From: CAMFLJ01 sp963702555
GTDB lineage: Bacteria > Actinomycetota > Acidimicrobiia > Acidimicrobiales > Acidimicrobilacustridaceae
Length of the DNA stretch: 64,000 bases
Direction: 5' to 3'
Assembly (NCBI GenBank): GCA_963702555.1
Contig: CAVPCW010000011.1
Coordinates: forward strand, 682,001-746,000
The notes beneath the pieces are model-generated. The model did not search any database. It was not told where the DNA came from and saw only the letters and a program-made list of their open reading frames with translations. How positions within the stretch are numbered: position 1 is the first letter of the stretch; each line of letters opens with the position of its first letter. The translations under genes and the position numbers were made by a program. Below are positions 42,539 through 50,526 of the stretch, piece by piece.

Positions 42539-43312
42539 ATGACCGTCGACGACGACGTGACCGGCAAGGTCGTGATCCTCACCGGAGCCTCTCGCGGCAT
42601 CGGCAGAGGGCTGGCCCTCCACCTCGCCCGCCGGGGCGCCCACCTGGTCGTGACCGGCCGCAAGCCCGAGCGGCTCGAGGCGCTCTCGGCCGAACTGGAC
42701 GGCTTGGGAGCCGAGCACCTCGCACTGGTGTCGAACGTCGCCGACCGGCAGGGCGCCCTCGACCTCGCCGCCGCCACCATCGAGCGCTTCGGCCGCATCG
42801 ACGGCCTGGTGGCCAACGCCCAGACGTTCCGCTCGGTCACCCCGCTCGAAGAGGTCACCGAGTCCGACATGGACCTGCTGTTCGACACCGGGCCGAAGGG
42901 CACGCTCTGGCTGATGCAGGCGGTCTTCCCCCACATCCGCGACCAGGGCTGGGGCCGCATCGTCACCATGGGCTCGAACGGAGCGCTCAACGGCGCCGCC
43001 GGCTACGGCCCCTACGTCGGGTCGAAGGAGGCCATCAGGGGCCTCACCCGGGTGGCGGCGCGGGAGTGGGGCACCCACGGCATCGTCGTGAACTGCGTGT
43101 GCCCGGTGTCGGTGGCCCATCGCACCCCGCCCACCGACGACCCCAAGCGGGCCGAGATCTTCGCCGCCACCTTCGCCAACCAGCCGATCGCCCGCGACGG
43201 CGACGCCGAAGACGACATCGCACCGATCGTCACCTTCCTGCTGTCCGACGCCTGCCGCTACATGACGGGCCAGACCCTCATGGCCGACGGCGGCGCCATC
43301 ATGCTCCACTGA
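42539..43312 (+). CDS. SDR family oxidoreductase
   Basis: A 257-residue short-chain dehydrogenase with VVILTGASRGIGRGLALHLA, GLVANAQTFRS in place of NNAG, active site YGPYVGSKEAIRGLTRVAAR (Tyr and Lys) and the end MTGQTLMADGGAIMLH. It follows the sulfotransferase by 4 bases. Two palindromic repeats lie between it and the convergent SDR gene. Confidence 0.85.
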   Translation: MTVDDDVTGKVVILTGASRGIGRGLALHLARRGAHLVVTGRKPERLEALSAELDGLGAEHLALVSNVADRQGALDLAAATIERFGRIDGLVANAQTFRSVTPLEEVTESDMDLLFDTGPKGTLWLMQAVFPHIRDQGWGRIVTMGSNGALNGAAGYGPYVGSKEAIRGLTRVAAREWGTHGIVVNCVCPVSVAHRTPPTDDPKRAEIFAATFANQPIARDGDAEDDIAPIVTFLLSDACRYMTGQTLMADGGAIMLH

Positions 43313-43329
43313 CCCCCGACCGCCTCTCC

Positions 43330-43377
43330 AAAGGTGGCTCATGTGGTCCAGCGGGCCGAAGCAGGTGAGCCACCTTT
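43330..43377. repeat. GGCTCA-type palindromic repeat, copy 3
   Basis: AAAGGTGGCTCA (43330-43341) and TGAGCCACCTTT (43366-43377) are exact inverted repeats around a 24-base centre beginning TGTGGTCCAGCGGGCC. The unit is repeated almost exactly 61 bases further on. It lies between convergent genes. Confidence 0.8.
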
Positions 43378-43390
43378 CCTGACCCCGGGC

Positions 43391-43438
43391 AAAGGTGGCT
43401 CATGTGGTCCAGCGGGCCGCAGCAGGTGAGCCACCTTT
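43391..43438. repeat. GGCTCA-type palindromic repeat, copy 4
   Basis: The same unit as at 43330: arms AAAGGTGGCTCA (43391-43402) and TGAGCCACCTTT (43427-43438). The centre differs by a single base (GCAGC for GAAGC). It forms a direct tandem duplicate of an already palindromic element. Confidence 0.8.
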
Positions 43439-43469
43439 CCGGGGAGGGTGGGGCCGACCGGCGGCGAGG

Positions 43470-44237
43470 TCAGGTGGGGCGGGAGGAGGCGGCGCGGATG
43501 TTGGAGCGGACGCAGATGCCGGTGACGTTGGACGCCTCGTCGGACGCCAGCCACAGCACGGTGTTGGCGACCTCCTCGGCCCGGCTGAGGCGCCGCAGGT
43601 CGAGGTCGCGCACGTGGGCCTCGATGCCGCCCGGCTGCTGTTCGAGGTAGGCCCGCAGGGGAGCGGTCTCGGTGGGCCCGGGGGTGACGGCGTTGGCCCG
43701 CACGCCGTGGGGCCCGTACTCGGTGGCCACCGTCTCCATCAGGTTGATCACCCCGGCCTTTGCGGCCGCGTAGCCGCCGAGGTTCCACTGCCCGCCGATG
43801 CCGGCGCCGGACGACATGCTCACGATCGAGCCCCCGCCGGCCGCCACCATGTGGGGCAGCACCGCCCGGGTCGCGAAGAACACCGTGTCGAGGGTGAGGC
43901 GCTGTTGGAAGCGCCAGTCGTCGTCGCTGATCTCGGCGATCAGCCCCGAGCGGGACACGCCGATGTTGTTGGAGAGCACGTCGATGCGGCCGTGGCGCTC
44001 GACCGCTCCCGCCACCCAGCCGTCGACGAACGCCGAGTCCGACCCGTCACCCGGCACCGCCTCAGCCGTCGCTCCGGCCGCGCTCAGCTCGTCGACCACC
44101 GCGGCCAACTCGTCGGCCGCCACGTCGTTGAGCCACAGCACCGCCCCCTCGGCGGCGAAGCGCCGGGCGATGGCGCGGCCGATGCCGTTGGCCGCGGCGC
44201 TGACCAGCGCGACCTTCCCCTCCATGCGTCCGGTCAC
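43470..44237 (-). CDS. SDR family oxidoreductase
   Basis: A 255-residue short-chain dehydrogenase. It has KVALVSAAANGIGRAIARRF (the TG pair is replaced by SA but NGIG is kept), VLSNNIGVS, active site GGYAAAKAGVINLMETVA with Tyr and Lys, and a shortened end ASNVTGICVRSNIRAASSRP instead of the usual VDGG motif. GTG 44237 is preferred because a GAGGGGGG site lies 3 bases before it; ATG 44225 is an alternative. Confidence 0.8.
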   Translation of the reverse strand: MTGRMEGKVALVSAAANGIGRAIARRFAAEGAVLWLNDVAADELAAVVDELSAAGATAEAVPGDGSDSAFVDGWVAGAVERHGRIDVLSNNIGVSRSGLIAEISDDDWRFQQRLTLDTVFFATRAVLPHMVAAGGGSIVSMSSGAGIGGQWNLGGYAAAKAGVINLMETVATEYGPHGVRANAVTPGPTETAPLRAYLEQQPGGIEAHVRDLDLRRLSRAEEVANTVLWLASDEASNVTGICVRSNIRAASSRPT

Positions 44238-44338
44238 GGTCCCCCCTCGGAATCTGTCGTGTCGTGTCGTGTCGGCGCCCATCCCCTCCGGCTCAGTTCG
44301 TCACGGTCCTGGTGACGTAGTGAGCCACGGTGGACCGG

Positions 44339-45508
44339 TCAGGTGCGGAAGCGCCAGGCGAGGTGGCGGCGGCGGGCCGTCATCTGGGCGGCGCGGCCGG
44401 CGGGGTCGAGCAAGCCGGTCCCGTCCGGGAGGGCGGCGACCGCCTCACCGACGGGCACCACCCGGGTCGTGGGAGTGGGCACGTCGCCCGTCGTCCAGAA
44501 CGCCCGGTAGGTGAGCAGCCCTGTGCGCCGGCCGGAGGCGTCGAGCCAGTTGGCCACGCCGGGATCGGTGTGGGAGAGCACGAGGCGGATGACGCCGTCG
44601 TCGTCGACCGGGGCCTGGGTGTGGTTGAGCGAGCTCAGCCGGTCGGCGACGTCGACGAGCTCGAACCACGCGAGCTCGTAGAGCTGGAAGGTCCAGTACC
44701 GCGCCGGCGGCACCGGCACCTCGACGACCAGGGCGTCGTCGGGGCCGAGGTCCCAGAAGCAGAAGGCGTAGCGGGCGGCGTCGAGGCCGTTGGCCTGGGC
44801 GAAGGCGGGGGCGAAGGTGTTGGGCACCCCTTCGTCGCCCTTCTCGCGCATGTAGGTGTTCCAGTACTCCACCGAGTGGGCGACGCCGTCGAGGCCCTCG
44901 CGCAGCTGGGCGGCGGTCGTGGCGGCGGTGCGCCGTGCCGGAGGCTCGCCGGCGTCGTCGTCGAGGCACTCGATCGTGAAGAGGGCCGGCTCGGCCTCGC
45001 TCCAGTCGAAGTAGTACTCGCGGATCGACACGGTGAGCGCGCCGTCGGGCAGAGGCACCTGGCCGCCCTCACCGACGATGAAGTCGAACTCGTCGCCCTC
45101 GGCGATGCCGAGCTCGGTGGCCGTGACCTCGACGAGCGTGCCCCACGTCGGGAGGTGCATGAAGCCCGCCCGGATGGCGAGGATGAACTCCTGGCACGAG
45201 TGCATCCGGCCGCGGACCCGGTAGCGGCGACCGGGCTCGACGCGGGCGTGGCGGTACACGTTGTCGGCGTTGGGCCCGCCCCACTGCGTGATGAGGTCGT
45301 TCTGGCGCTGGAACGACGGCCGTCGCGGGTCGGCGTGGAACACCGACCACCCCATCCAGCACAGCGTCTGCTCGACCACGTGGGCGATGCCGTCGGCCCG
45401 GTCGGCCTCTTCGCCCGGGTAGTCGTCGTCGCCGAGTCGCGCTCCGAGCGCGGCCAGCCGGTCGCAGGCCTCGGCCCATGCAGCAAGGTCGTCCCCCATG
45501 GGCCTCAC
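44339..45508 (-). CDS. DUF1214-related conserved protein
   Basis: A 389-residue protein (386 from an internal ATG). The C-terminal half has the DUF1214 pattern: VPPARYWTFQLYELAWFELV, then DDDGVIRLVLSHTDPGVANW, LDASGRRTGLLTYRAFW. The N-terminal half (VVEQTLCWMGWSVFHADPRR, DNVYRHARVEPGRRYRVRGR) is typical of related uncharacterised actinobacterial proteins. No catalytic residues are known for this family. It lies next to SDR and sulfotransferase genes, which suggests metabolism of a hydrophobic substrate. Confidence 0.6.
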   Translation of the reverse strand: MRPMGDDLAAWAEACDRLAALGARLGDDDYPGEEADRADGIAHVVEQTLCWMGWSVFHADPRRPSFQRQNDLITQWGGPNADNVYRHARVEPGRRYRVRGRMHSCQEFILAIRAGFMHLPTWGTLVEVTATELGIAEGDEFDFIVGEGGQVPLPDGALTVSIREYYFDWSEAEPALFTIECLDDDAGEPPARRTAATTAAQLREGLDGVAHSVEYWNTYMREKGDEGVPNTFAPAFAQANGLDAARYAFCFWDLGPDDALVVEVPVPPARYWTFQLYELAWFELVDVADRLSSLNHTQAPVDDDGVIRLVLSHTDPGVANWLDASGRRTGLLTYRAFWTTGDVPTPTTRVVPVGEAVAALPDGTGLLDPAGRAAQMTARRRHLAWRFRT

Positions 45509-45520
45509 CCTATGGCCCGA

Positions 45521-47173
45521 TCAGCCGCGCTCGGGGCGGACCATCACCACGCAGACGTCGTCGCGGCCGGCCGTGCCGACCACGTCGGCGACGAGGCGCT
45601 CGGCCCGCTCCTGGCCGCCGAGCTCGTGGGGGAGGGCCCGCACCGCCCGCACCAGGCGGTCGACACCGTCGTCGTAGGCGAGGCCGGGCTCCTCGACGAG
45701 GCCGTCGGTGAAGGCCACCAGCTCGAACTGCTCGGGGAGGGTGATGGTGGTGTCGCTGCGCTCGGCCATGTTCAGCCCGAGCAGCGTGCCGCCGGGATGG
45801 TCGAGCGACACGACCTCGTCGGCCAGCACCAGCAACGGCGGCGGGTGCCCGGCGCGGGAGTACACGAGCTCGCGGCTGGTCGGGTCGAAGATCGAGACGA
45901 AGGCGCTGGCGTAGCTCCCCGGGCGGTTGGTCTCGAGGAGCCGGCTGGCGGCGGTCACCGCCTCGGCGGGGCTGGCGCCGTGGGTCAGCACGCCGTCGAT
46001 CGAGTGGCGGAGCTTCGCCATGCTCGGTGCGACGTGCACGCCGTGGCCGCTGACGTCGCCGACGACGAGCGCGACGCGCCCGTCGGGGAGGCGCAGCACG
46101 TCCCACCAGTCGCCGCCGACCTCGCGGCCGGCGGCGGCGGGCACGTAGCAGGTCCCGACCTGGTGGCCCTCGACCGTGCGCGGGCCGTCGGGGAGCAGCG
46201 CCTGCTGCATGAGCGTCGCGATCTCGCGCTCCTCGGCGAAGCGGCGTGCCTTCTGGAGGGCTGCGGCCGCCCGCTCCGCGATCTGCTCCGCGGCGAGCAC
46301 CGCCCCCGGGTCGAGTGGCCCCCGCTCGACCGTGCCGGAGATGGTGAGCACCCCCACCACCTCGGCCCCGTCCTTGATGGGCACGACCACGCCCTGGGTG
46401 AGGCCCAGCGCCTCCACGACCCGCTGGTACTCGGCATCGTCGTCGGCGGAGCGGCTGCCCCGGATCGACATGTCGGGCACGGGCACCGTGCGGCCCCGCC
46501 GGAAGCTCTCGGCGATCGGCGAGTCCCGCTGGGCGGTCACCGGGTAGCGATCGGTGAGGACCTCGGCCAACCGGGCGCGGGTGGCGTGGAGGGTGACGAC
46601 CCGGCGGAGCTGGTCGCCGTCGGGCATCCAGACGCTCCCCATGTCGGCCAGCTCGGGCACCACGACCTCGGCCAGCCGGCGCACCACCTCGTCGGGGTCG
46701 AGCTCGGCGCTGAGGCGCGCCGAGGCGGCGGCGACGACCTGGAGTCGCCGGGTGGCGGCCTCGGCGTCGTCGAGGGCCCGCTGCTCCGCGGCCAGCAGCT
46801 CGCTGCGGTTGCGGCCGACGGCGACGACGGCGGCACAGCACACGAGGTAGGTGAGCAACGACACCGGACCGGCCGGCCAGCGGAGGGTGAAGCTGCCCTG
46901 CGGGGGAGTGACCGTGAGCCAGAAGCCGATGAAGCCGACCCCGGTGGCGGTCAGCGCGGGGCCGGTGCCGGCGAGGGCGGTCACGATGGCGACGGAGGCG
47001 AGGAACGCGGTGCCGAGGCGGTAGCCGGGGTCGTCGACCCACCAGACCACGACGGCGACGAGCACCGGCAGGCCGAGGGCCAGGGCGTAACCGAGGCGGG
47101 GGTCGACGAGGGCACGGCGGTGGACGCGGCCGGGCGGTGGCGTCGCCGCCCCGCCCCGATCCGGTGCCCTCAT
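45521..47173 (-). CDS. Membrane PP2C-type serine phosphatase with GAF domain
   Basis: A 550-residue signalling phosphatase (RsbU/SpoIIE type). An N-terminal membrane part with three to four helices (LGYALALGLPVLVAVVVWWV, ASVAIVTALAGTGPALTATG, VSLLTYLVCCAAVVAVG) is followed by a GAF domain (about 155-310). The phosphatase has GREVGGDWWDVLRLPDGRVA, VVGDVSGHGVHVAPSMAKLR and VAFTDGLVEEPG, with the metal-binding Asp and Gly residues. Such proteins dephosphorylate anti-anti-sigma factors. ATG 47173 is preferred to an upstream TTG. It is divergent from the PAP2 gene. Confidence 0.8.
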   Translation of the reverse strand: MRAPDRGGAATPPPGRVHRRALVDPRLGYALALGLPVLVAVVVWWVDDPGYRLGTAFLASVAIVTALAGTGPALTATGVGFIGFWLTVTPPQGSFTLRWPAGPVSLLTYLVCCAAVVAVGRNRSELLAAEQRALDDAEAATRRLQVVAAASARLSAELDPDEVVRRLAEVVVPELADMGSVWMPDGDQLRRVVTLHATRARLAEVLTDRYPVTAQRDSPIAESFRRGRTVPVPDMSIRGSRSADDDAEYQRVVEALGLTQGVVVPIKDGAEVVGVLTISGTVERGPLDPGAVLAAEQIAERAAAALQKARRFAEEREIATLMQQALLPDGPRTVEGHQVGTCYVPAAAGREVGGDWWDVLRLPDGRVALVVGDVSGHGVHVAPSMAKLRHSIDGVLTHGASPAEAVTAASRLLETNRPGSYASAFVSIFDPTSRELVYSRAGHPPPLLVLADEVVSLDHPGGTLLGLNMAERSDTTITLPEQFELVAFTDGLVEEPGLAYDDGVDRLVRAVRALPHELGGQERAERLVADVVGTAGRDDVCVVMVRPERG

Positions 47174-47303
47174 CACGGGCACACTACCCAAGCATGTCGC
47201 TGCACATCCCCCGAGATCGAGGACACCGGGGAGGGCGTGCGGGTGCTACGACTGGCGCCGTGCCGAGCCGCGATCGCCCCGTCCCCGCGCCCGGGTCGCG
47301 CCG

Positions 47304-47903
47304 GTGAGCGTCGTCGGCCTGGTGGCGATGCTGGTGGGGGCCCTGGCCCTCGCCGGCTCGGTCGTGGGTGCCCTCGGCCCGGTCATCCCCCCGGCCGAGG
47401 TGAAGGTGTTCCGGGCGGTCAACGGCCTGCCCGACTGGCTCTTCGTGCCGCTGTGGGTGCCCATGCAGCTCGGCAACCTCGTCGTCGGAGCGGGTGCGGG
47501 GTTGGTGGTCGCCGCCCTGCTGCGCGAGTGGCGGGTGGCGATCGCGGTGGTGGCCGCGGTGGTGCTGAAGCTCGGCGCCGAACGGGTGCTGCGGCACCGC
47601 ATGGCCCGCCACCTCGCGGTGCGGCAGCGGCCGGGCACGAGCCAGCCGGGCGCCCGGCTGAGGGGCGGCGACGTGCCGGAGAGCGGGCCGAGCTTCCCGT
47701 CGGGCCACGTGATCCTCGTCGCCGCCGTCACCTGCGTCGTCGTCGACGTGGTGCCGGGGAGCTGGGCAGGCGCCCTCTTCGTCGTGCCAATGTTGGTGAT
47801 GCTCGGGCGCGTGTACGTGGGTGCGCACAACCCTCTCGACGTCACGGCCGGCCTCGGTGCCGGTCTGCTGGTCGGTGGTGCGCTGGCGGTGGTCCTCGGA
47901 TGA
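47304..47903 (+). CDS. PAP2-family lipid phosphatase
   Basis: A 199-residue membrane phosphatase. The PAP2 motifs are a degenerate first motif KLGAERVLRHRMARH, the second SGPSFPSGHVIL with its histidine, and the third GRVYVGAHNPLDVTAG with histidine and aspartate. About five membrane helices are seen. It probably dephosphorylates a polyprenyl or lipid phosphate. GTG 47304; its stop overlaps the ATG of the kinase-like gene by four bases (ATGA), so the two products are made together. Confidence 0.8.
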   Translation: MSVVGLVAMLVGALALAGSVVGALGPVIPPAEVKVFRAVNGLPDWLFVPLWVPMQLGNLVVGAGAGLVVAALLREWRVAIAVVAAVVLKLGAERVLRHRMARHLAVRQRPGTSQPGARLRGGDVPESGPSFPSGHVILVAAVTCVVVDVVPGSWAGALFVVPMLVMLGRVYVGAHNPLDVTAGLGAGLLVGGALAVVLG

Positions 47904-49318
47904 GCGGGGCCGCGCCGCCGGGCGCCGACCTCATGCCGGAGACCACCATCGAACGATCCCCGGCCGACGTCCTGCGCCTCGTGGTGGCAGGGGTCGCCCT
48001 CGTGGTCGCCGCACTGGCCAGCCACTTCTTCGGCGGCACCGCGTCGGAGTTCACCGCCGACCTGCTCGGCGGCCTCGAGCGCCTGCCCGCCGGCCTCGTC
48101 ACCGTGGTGGTCGCCCTCGGCCAGCTGCTCGGCCTCGGCCTCGTCGTGATCGGTGGTCTGCTGGCCGTGGTGCACCGGCGGTGGCGGCTCATCGCCGGCA
48201 TCGCCGTGGGTGTGGCGATCTCGGTGCCGTTGTTCTGGCTGGTGCAGCCCGACTCCGGTGACTCCGCCGCGACCGTCACGAAGATCCAGGAGTGGCTCGG
48301 CGACATCACCCTCGACGGTCCGTCGTCGTACGCCCTCGCCGGGGTGGTCGCCATCACCGCCGCCGTCACGCCGTGGACCTCCCGGCGGTGGCGGCGGGCC
48401 TGGTGGGCCGCGGCGATCGCCGTCGCGCTGGCCCACCTCATCGCCACGCCCGTCTCGCTCGAGACCGTGCTGGCCGTGCTCGCCGGTTGGGTGGCGGGAG
48501 CGGCCAGCGTCGTCGTGCTCGGTGCGCCGTCGCGGCGCCCCACCGAGGCAGCGGTCGTCGAGGGCCTTCGCTCGGTCGGCGCCGACCTCGACCGGCTCGA
48601 GCCGGCGTCGGTCGACGCCCGCGGCTCCACCCCCTACTTCGGGTCCCTGCGGGACGGCACTCCGGTGTTCGTGAAGACCCTCGGCGACGACGAGCGCAGC
48701 GCCGACCTGCTGTTCCGCCTCTACCGCAGCATCCAGCCCCGAGACCTCCACGACGAGCGGCCGTTCTCGTCGTTGCGGCGCACGGTCGAGCACGAGGCGC
48801 TCGTGGCGGTGATGGCCGGCCAGGTCGGGGTGCGCACCCCGCGGCTGGTGGCCTTCGCCCCGGCCGAGCCCAACGGCTACACCCTCGCCTACGAGGCGGT
48901 GGCCGGGCACTCGCTCGACCGCGAGCCGGACGGCGACGACCTCGACCAGCTGGTGCGCCAGGTCTGGGGCCAGGTGGCGATCCTGCGGGCGTCACGCATC
49001 GCCCACCGCGACCTCCGTCTGGCCAACGTCTTCGTCGGCGAGGACCGCGTCGTGTGGCTCATCGACTTCGGGTTCAGCGAGCTCGCCGCCGACCAGGTGC
49101 TGCTCGACGGTGACGTGGCCGAGCTGCTGGCCTCCACCGCCACGGTGATGGGGCCCGAGCGGGCCCTCGCGGCGGCGGTCGACGTCATGGGCGCCGACGC
49201 GGTGCGCGGGTGCGTCCACCGCCTCCGCCCGGCCCTGCTGAGCGGGGCCACGCGCACGGCCCTCGGTCAGCAGCCCGGGGTGCTCGACACGCTGGCGGGG
49301 ATGGCTGCGGCGGCCTGA
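47900..49318 (+). CDS. Membrane protein with C-terminal kinase-like domain
   Basis: A 472-residue protein. The N-terminal half has about five to six membrane helices (VLRLVVAGVALVVAALASHF, GQLLGLGLVVIGGLLAVV, LIAGIAVGVAISVPLFW, ALAGVVAITAAV, VLAVLAGWVAGAASVVVLG). The C-terminal half (about 225-450) is a protein-kinase/ABC1-like fold with HRDLRLANVFVGEDRVVWL and LIDFGFSEL, holding the catalytic Asp and metal Asp. Actinobacterial relatives usually continue with a lysyl-PG-synthase-like flippase domain; here the protein ends after the kinase (LDTLAGMAAAA). It may phosphorylate or move a lipid-linked intermediate together with the PAP2 protein. Confidence 0.7.
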   Translation: MSGAAPPGADLMPETTIERSPADVLRLVVAGVALVVAALASHFFGGTASEFTADLLGGLERLPAGLVTVVVALGQLLGLGLVVIGGLLAVVHRRWRLIAGIAVGVAISVPLFWLVQPDSGDSAATVTKIQEWLGDITLDGPSSYALAGVVAITAAVTPWTSRRWRRAWWAAAIAVALAHLIATPVSLETVLAVLAGWVAGAASVVVLGAPSRRPTEAAVVEGLRSVGADLDRLEPASVDARGSTPYFGSLRDGTPVFVKTLGDDERSADLLFRLYRSIQPRDLHDERPFSSLRRTVEHEALVAVMAGQVGVRTPRLVAFAPAEPNGYTLAYEAVAGHSLDREPDGDDLDQLVRQVWGQVAILRASRIAHRDLRLANVFVGEDRVVWLIDFGFSELAADQVLLDGDVAELLASTATVMGPERALAAAVDVMGADAVRGCVHRLRPALLSGATRTALGQQPGVLDTLAGMAAAA

Positions 49319-49453
49319 TTCGGGGGCGTCACCCTGTCTGGGTGGTGCACCGTGTCACCTGGGATGCCACCATCTGGTCCGATTGTGAGCCGGGCACCCT
49401 GCCCGGCATCGATGCACCGCGGCCCTTCGGGCGCGGCTACTGGGAGGTTCTCA

Positions 49454-49849
49454 ATGGTTCTCGCCGAATTCGGCTCCGGTCAGGTGTTCTGGTCGATCCT
49501 CTGGTTCACCATGTTCTTCATCTGGGTCTGGCTGCTGATCCTCGTCTTCTCCGACATCTTCCGCAGCCCCGATCTCGGTGGCGTGAGCAAGGCGATCTGG
49601 ACGATCTTCGTCATCGTCCTCCCGTACCTGGGCGTGTTCGTCTACCTCATCGCCCGTGGCCACAAGATGGGCGAGCACGCCGTGGCCGCCGCCAAGGAGG
49701 CCGACGAGGCCCAGCGCGCCTACATCCAGTCGGTCGTCACCAGCGCCGGCAGCCCGGCCGACGAGCTGGCCAAGCTGGCCGAGCTCAAGGACAAGGGCCT
49801 CGTCACCGACGAGGAGTTCGACGCCATGAAGGCCAAGATCGTCGGCTGA
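49454..49849 (+). CDS. Membrane protein with phospholipase-D-N-terminal-like and SHOCT domains
   Basis: A 131-residue protein. Two helices (FWSILWFTMFFIWVWLLILV and IWTIFVIVLPYLGVFVYLIA) flank a FSDIFRSPDLGGVSKA loop, as in PLDc_N proteins. The C-terminus DELAKLAELKDKGLVTDEEF is a SHOCT oligomerisation motif. It is common in actinobacteria, without known catalytic function. A TGGGAGG site precedes ATG 49454. A strong UUCG-capped terminator follows. Confidence 0.8.
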   Translation: MVLAEFGSGQVFWSILWFTMFFIWVWLLILVFSDIFRSPDLGGVSKAIWTIFVIVLPYLGVFVYLIARGHKMGEHAVAAAKEADEAQRAYIQSVVTSAGSPADELAKLAELKDKGLVTDEEFDAMKAKIVG

Positions 49850-49888
49850 CCCAGCCGTCTGCAGCACCCGCTGCACCCGCAGCACGCG

Positions 49889-49920
49889 GAACGGCCCGGC
49901 GCTTCGGCGCCGGGCCGTTC
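49889..49920. terminator. Bidirectional UUCG-capped terminator
   Basis: A perfect 14-bp stem (49889-49902 with 49907-49920) is closed by a TTCG tetraloop, the most stable type, and followed by TCGTTCC. It lies between convergent genes ending at 49849 and 49948. Confidence 0.85.
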
Positions 49921-49947
49921 TCGTTCCCGATCGGTCGTCGCGGCGGC

Positions 49948-50526
49948 TCAGCCGGCGGGGGCGGCGTCGAGCGAGAGGTTGAGGCGCAGCACGTTCACGG
50001 CCTCCTCCCCGAGGATCCCGAGTGAGGGCGCCTCCGTGGCATCGGCGATCAGGCCCTGCACCACCTCGAGCGGGATGCCCCGGGCCTTCGCCACCCGGGC
50101 GGCCTGGAGGTCGGCGTTCTCGACCGAGATCTGCGGGTCGAGGCCCGACGCCGACGCGGTGACCGCGTCGACCGGGACGGTGGCGTCGTCCGGCAGGCCG
50201 TTGGCCTCGCGGTAGGCCTTGGCCCGACCGTCGACGTCGGAGAGCAGCGTCTCGTCGTTCGGCCCGAGGTTGGAGGCACCGGAGGCCATGGCGTCGTAGC
50301 CGTCACCGGCCGCCGAGGGCCGGGGCCAGAAGTACGTGTCGCCGGTGAACTGCTGGCCGATCAGCGAGGAGCCGACCTCCTTGCCGTTCACGCTCACGAT
50401 CGAGCCGTTGGCCTTGTCGTGGAACACCCCCTGGCTGATGCCGGTCACGGCCAGCGGGTAGACGCCGCCGAGCAGGACGGTGAAGACGACCAGCATCAAG
50501 ATGGCGGGAAGGATCTGGCGTCGCAT
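49948..50526 (-). CDS. kdpC: Potassium-transporting ATPase subunit C
   Basis: A 192-residue subunit with a single N-terminal membrane helix (ILMLVVFTVLLGGVYPLAVT). It continues with the periplasmic part GISQGVFHDKANGSIVSVNG, IGQQFTGDTYFWPRPSAAGD and DAVTASASGLDPQISVENAD, all family hallmarks. It stabilises the KdpAB complex that imports K+ at low external concentration. It is the last gene of kdpFABC; its start overlaps the kdpB stop by one base. Confidence 0.95.
   Translation of the reverse strand: MRRQILPAILMLVVFTVLLGGVYPLAVTGISQGVFHDKANGSIVSVNGKEVGSSLIGQQFTGDTYFWPRPSAAGDGYDAMASGASNLGPNDETLLSDVDGRAKAYREANGLPDDATVPVDAVTASASGLDPQISVENADLQAARVAKARGIPLEVVQGLIADATEAPSLGILGEEAVNVLRLNLSLDAAPAG

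Noticed and set aside
44330..49318. A single open frame of more than 1600 codons on the plus strand
   Set aside because: Only its last part (from 47900) is protein-like; the rest is antisense to well-supported minus-strand genes and is rich in Gly/Arg/Val, as expected of shadow frames in high-GC DNA.
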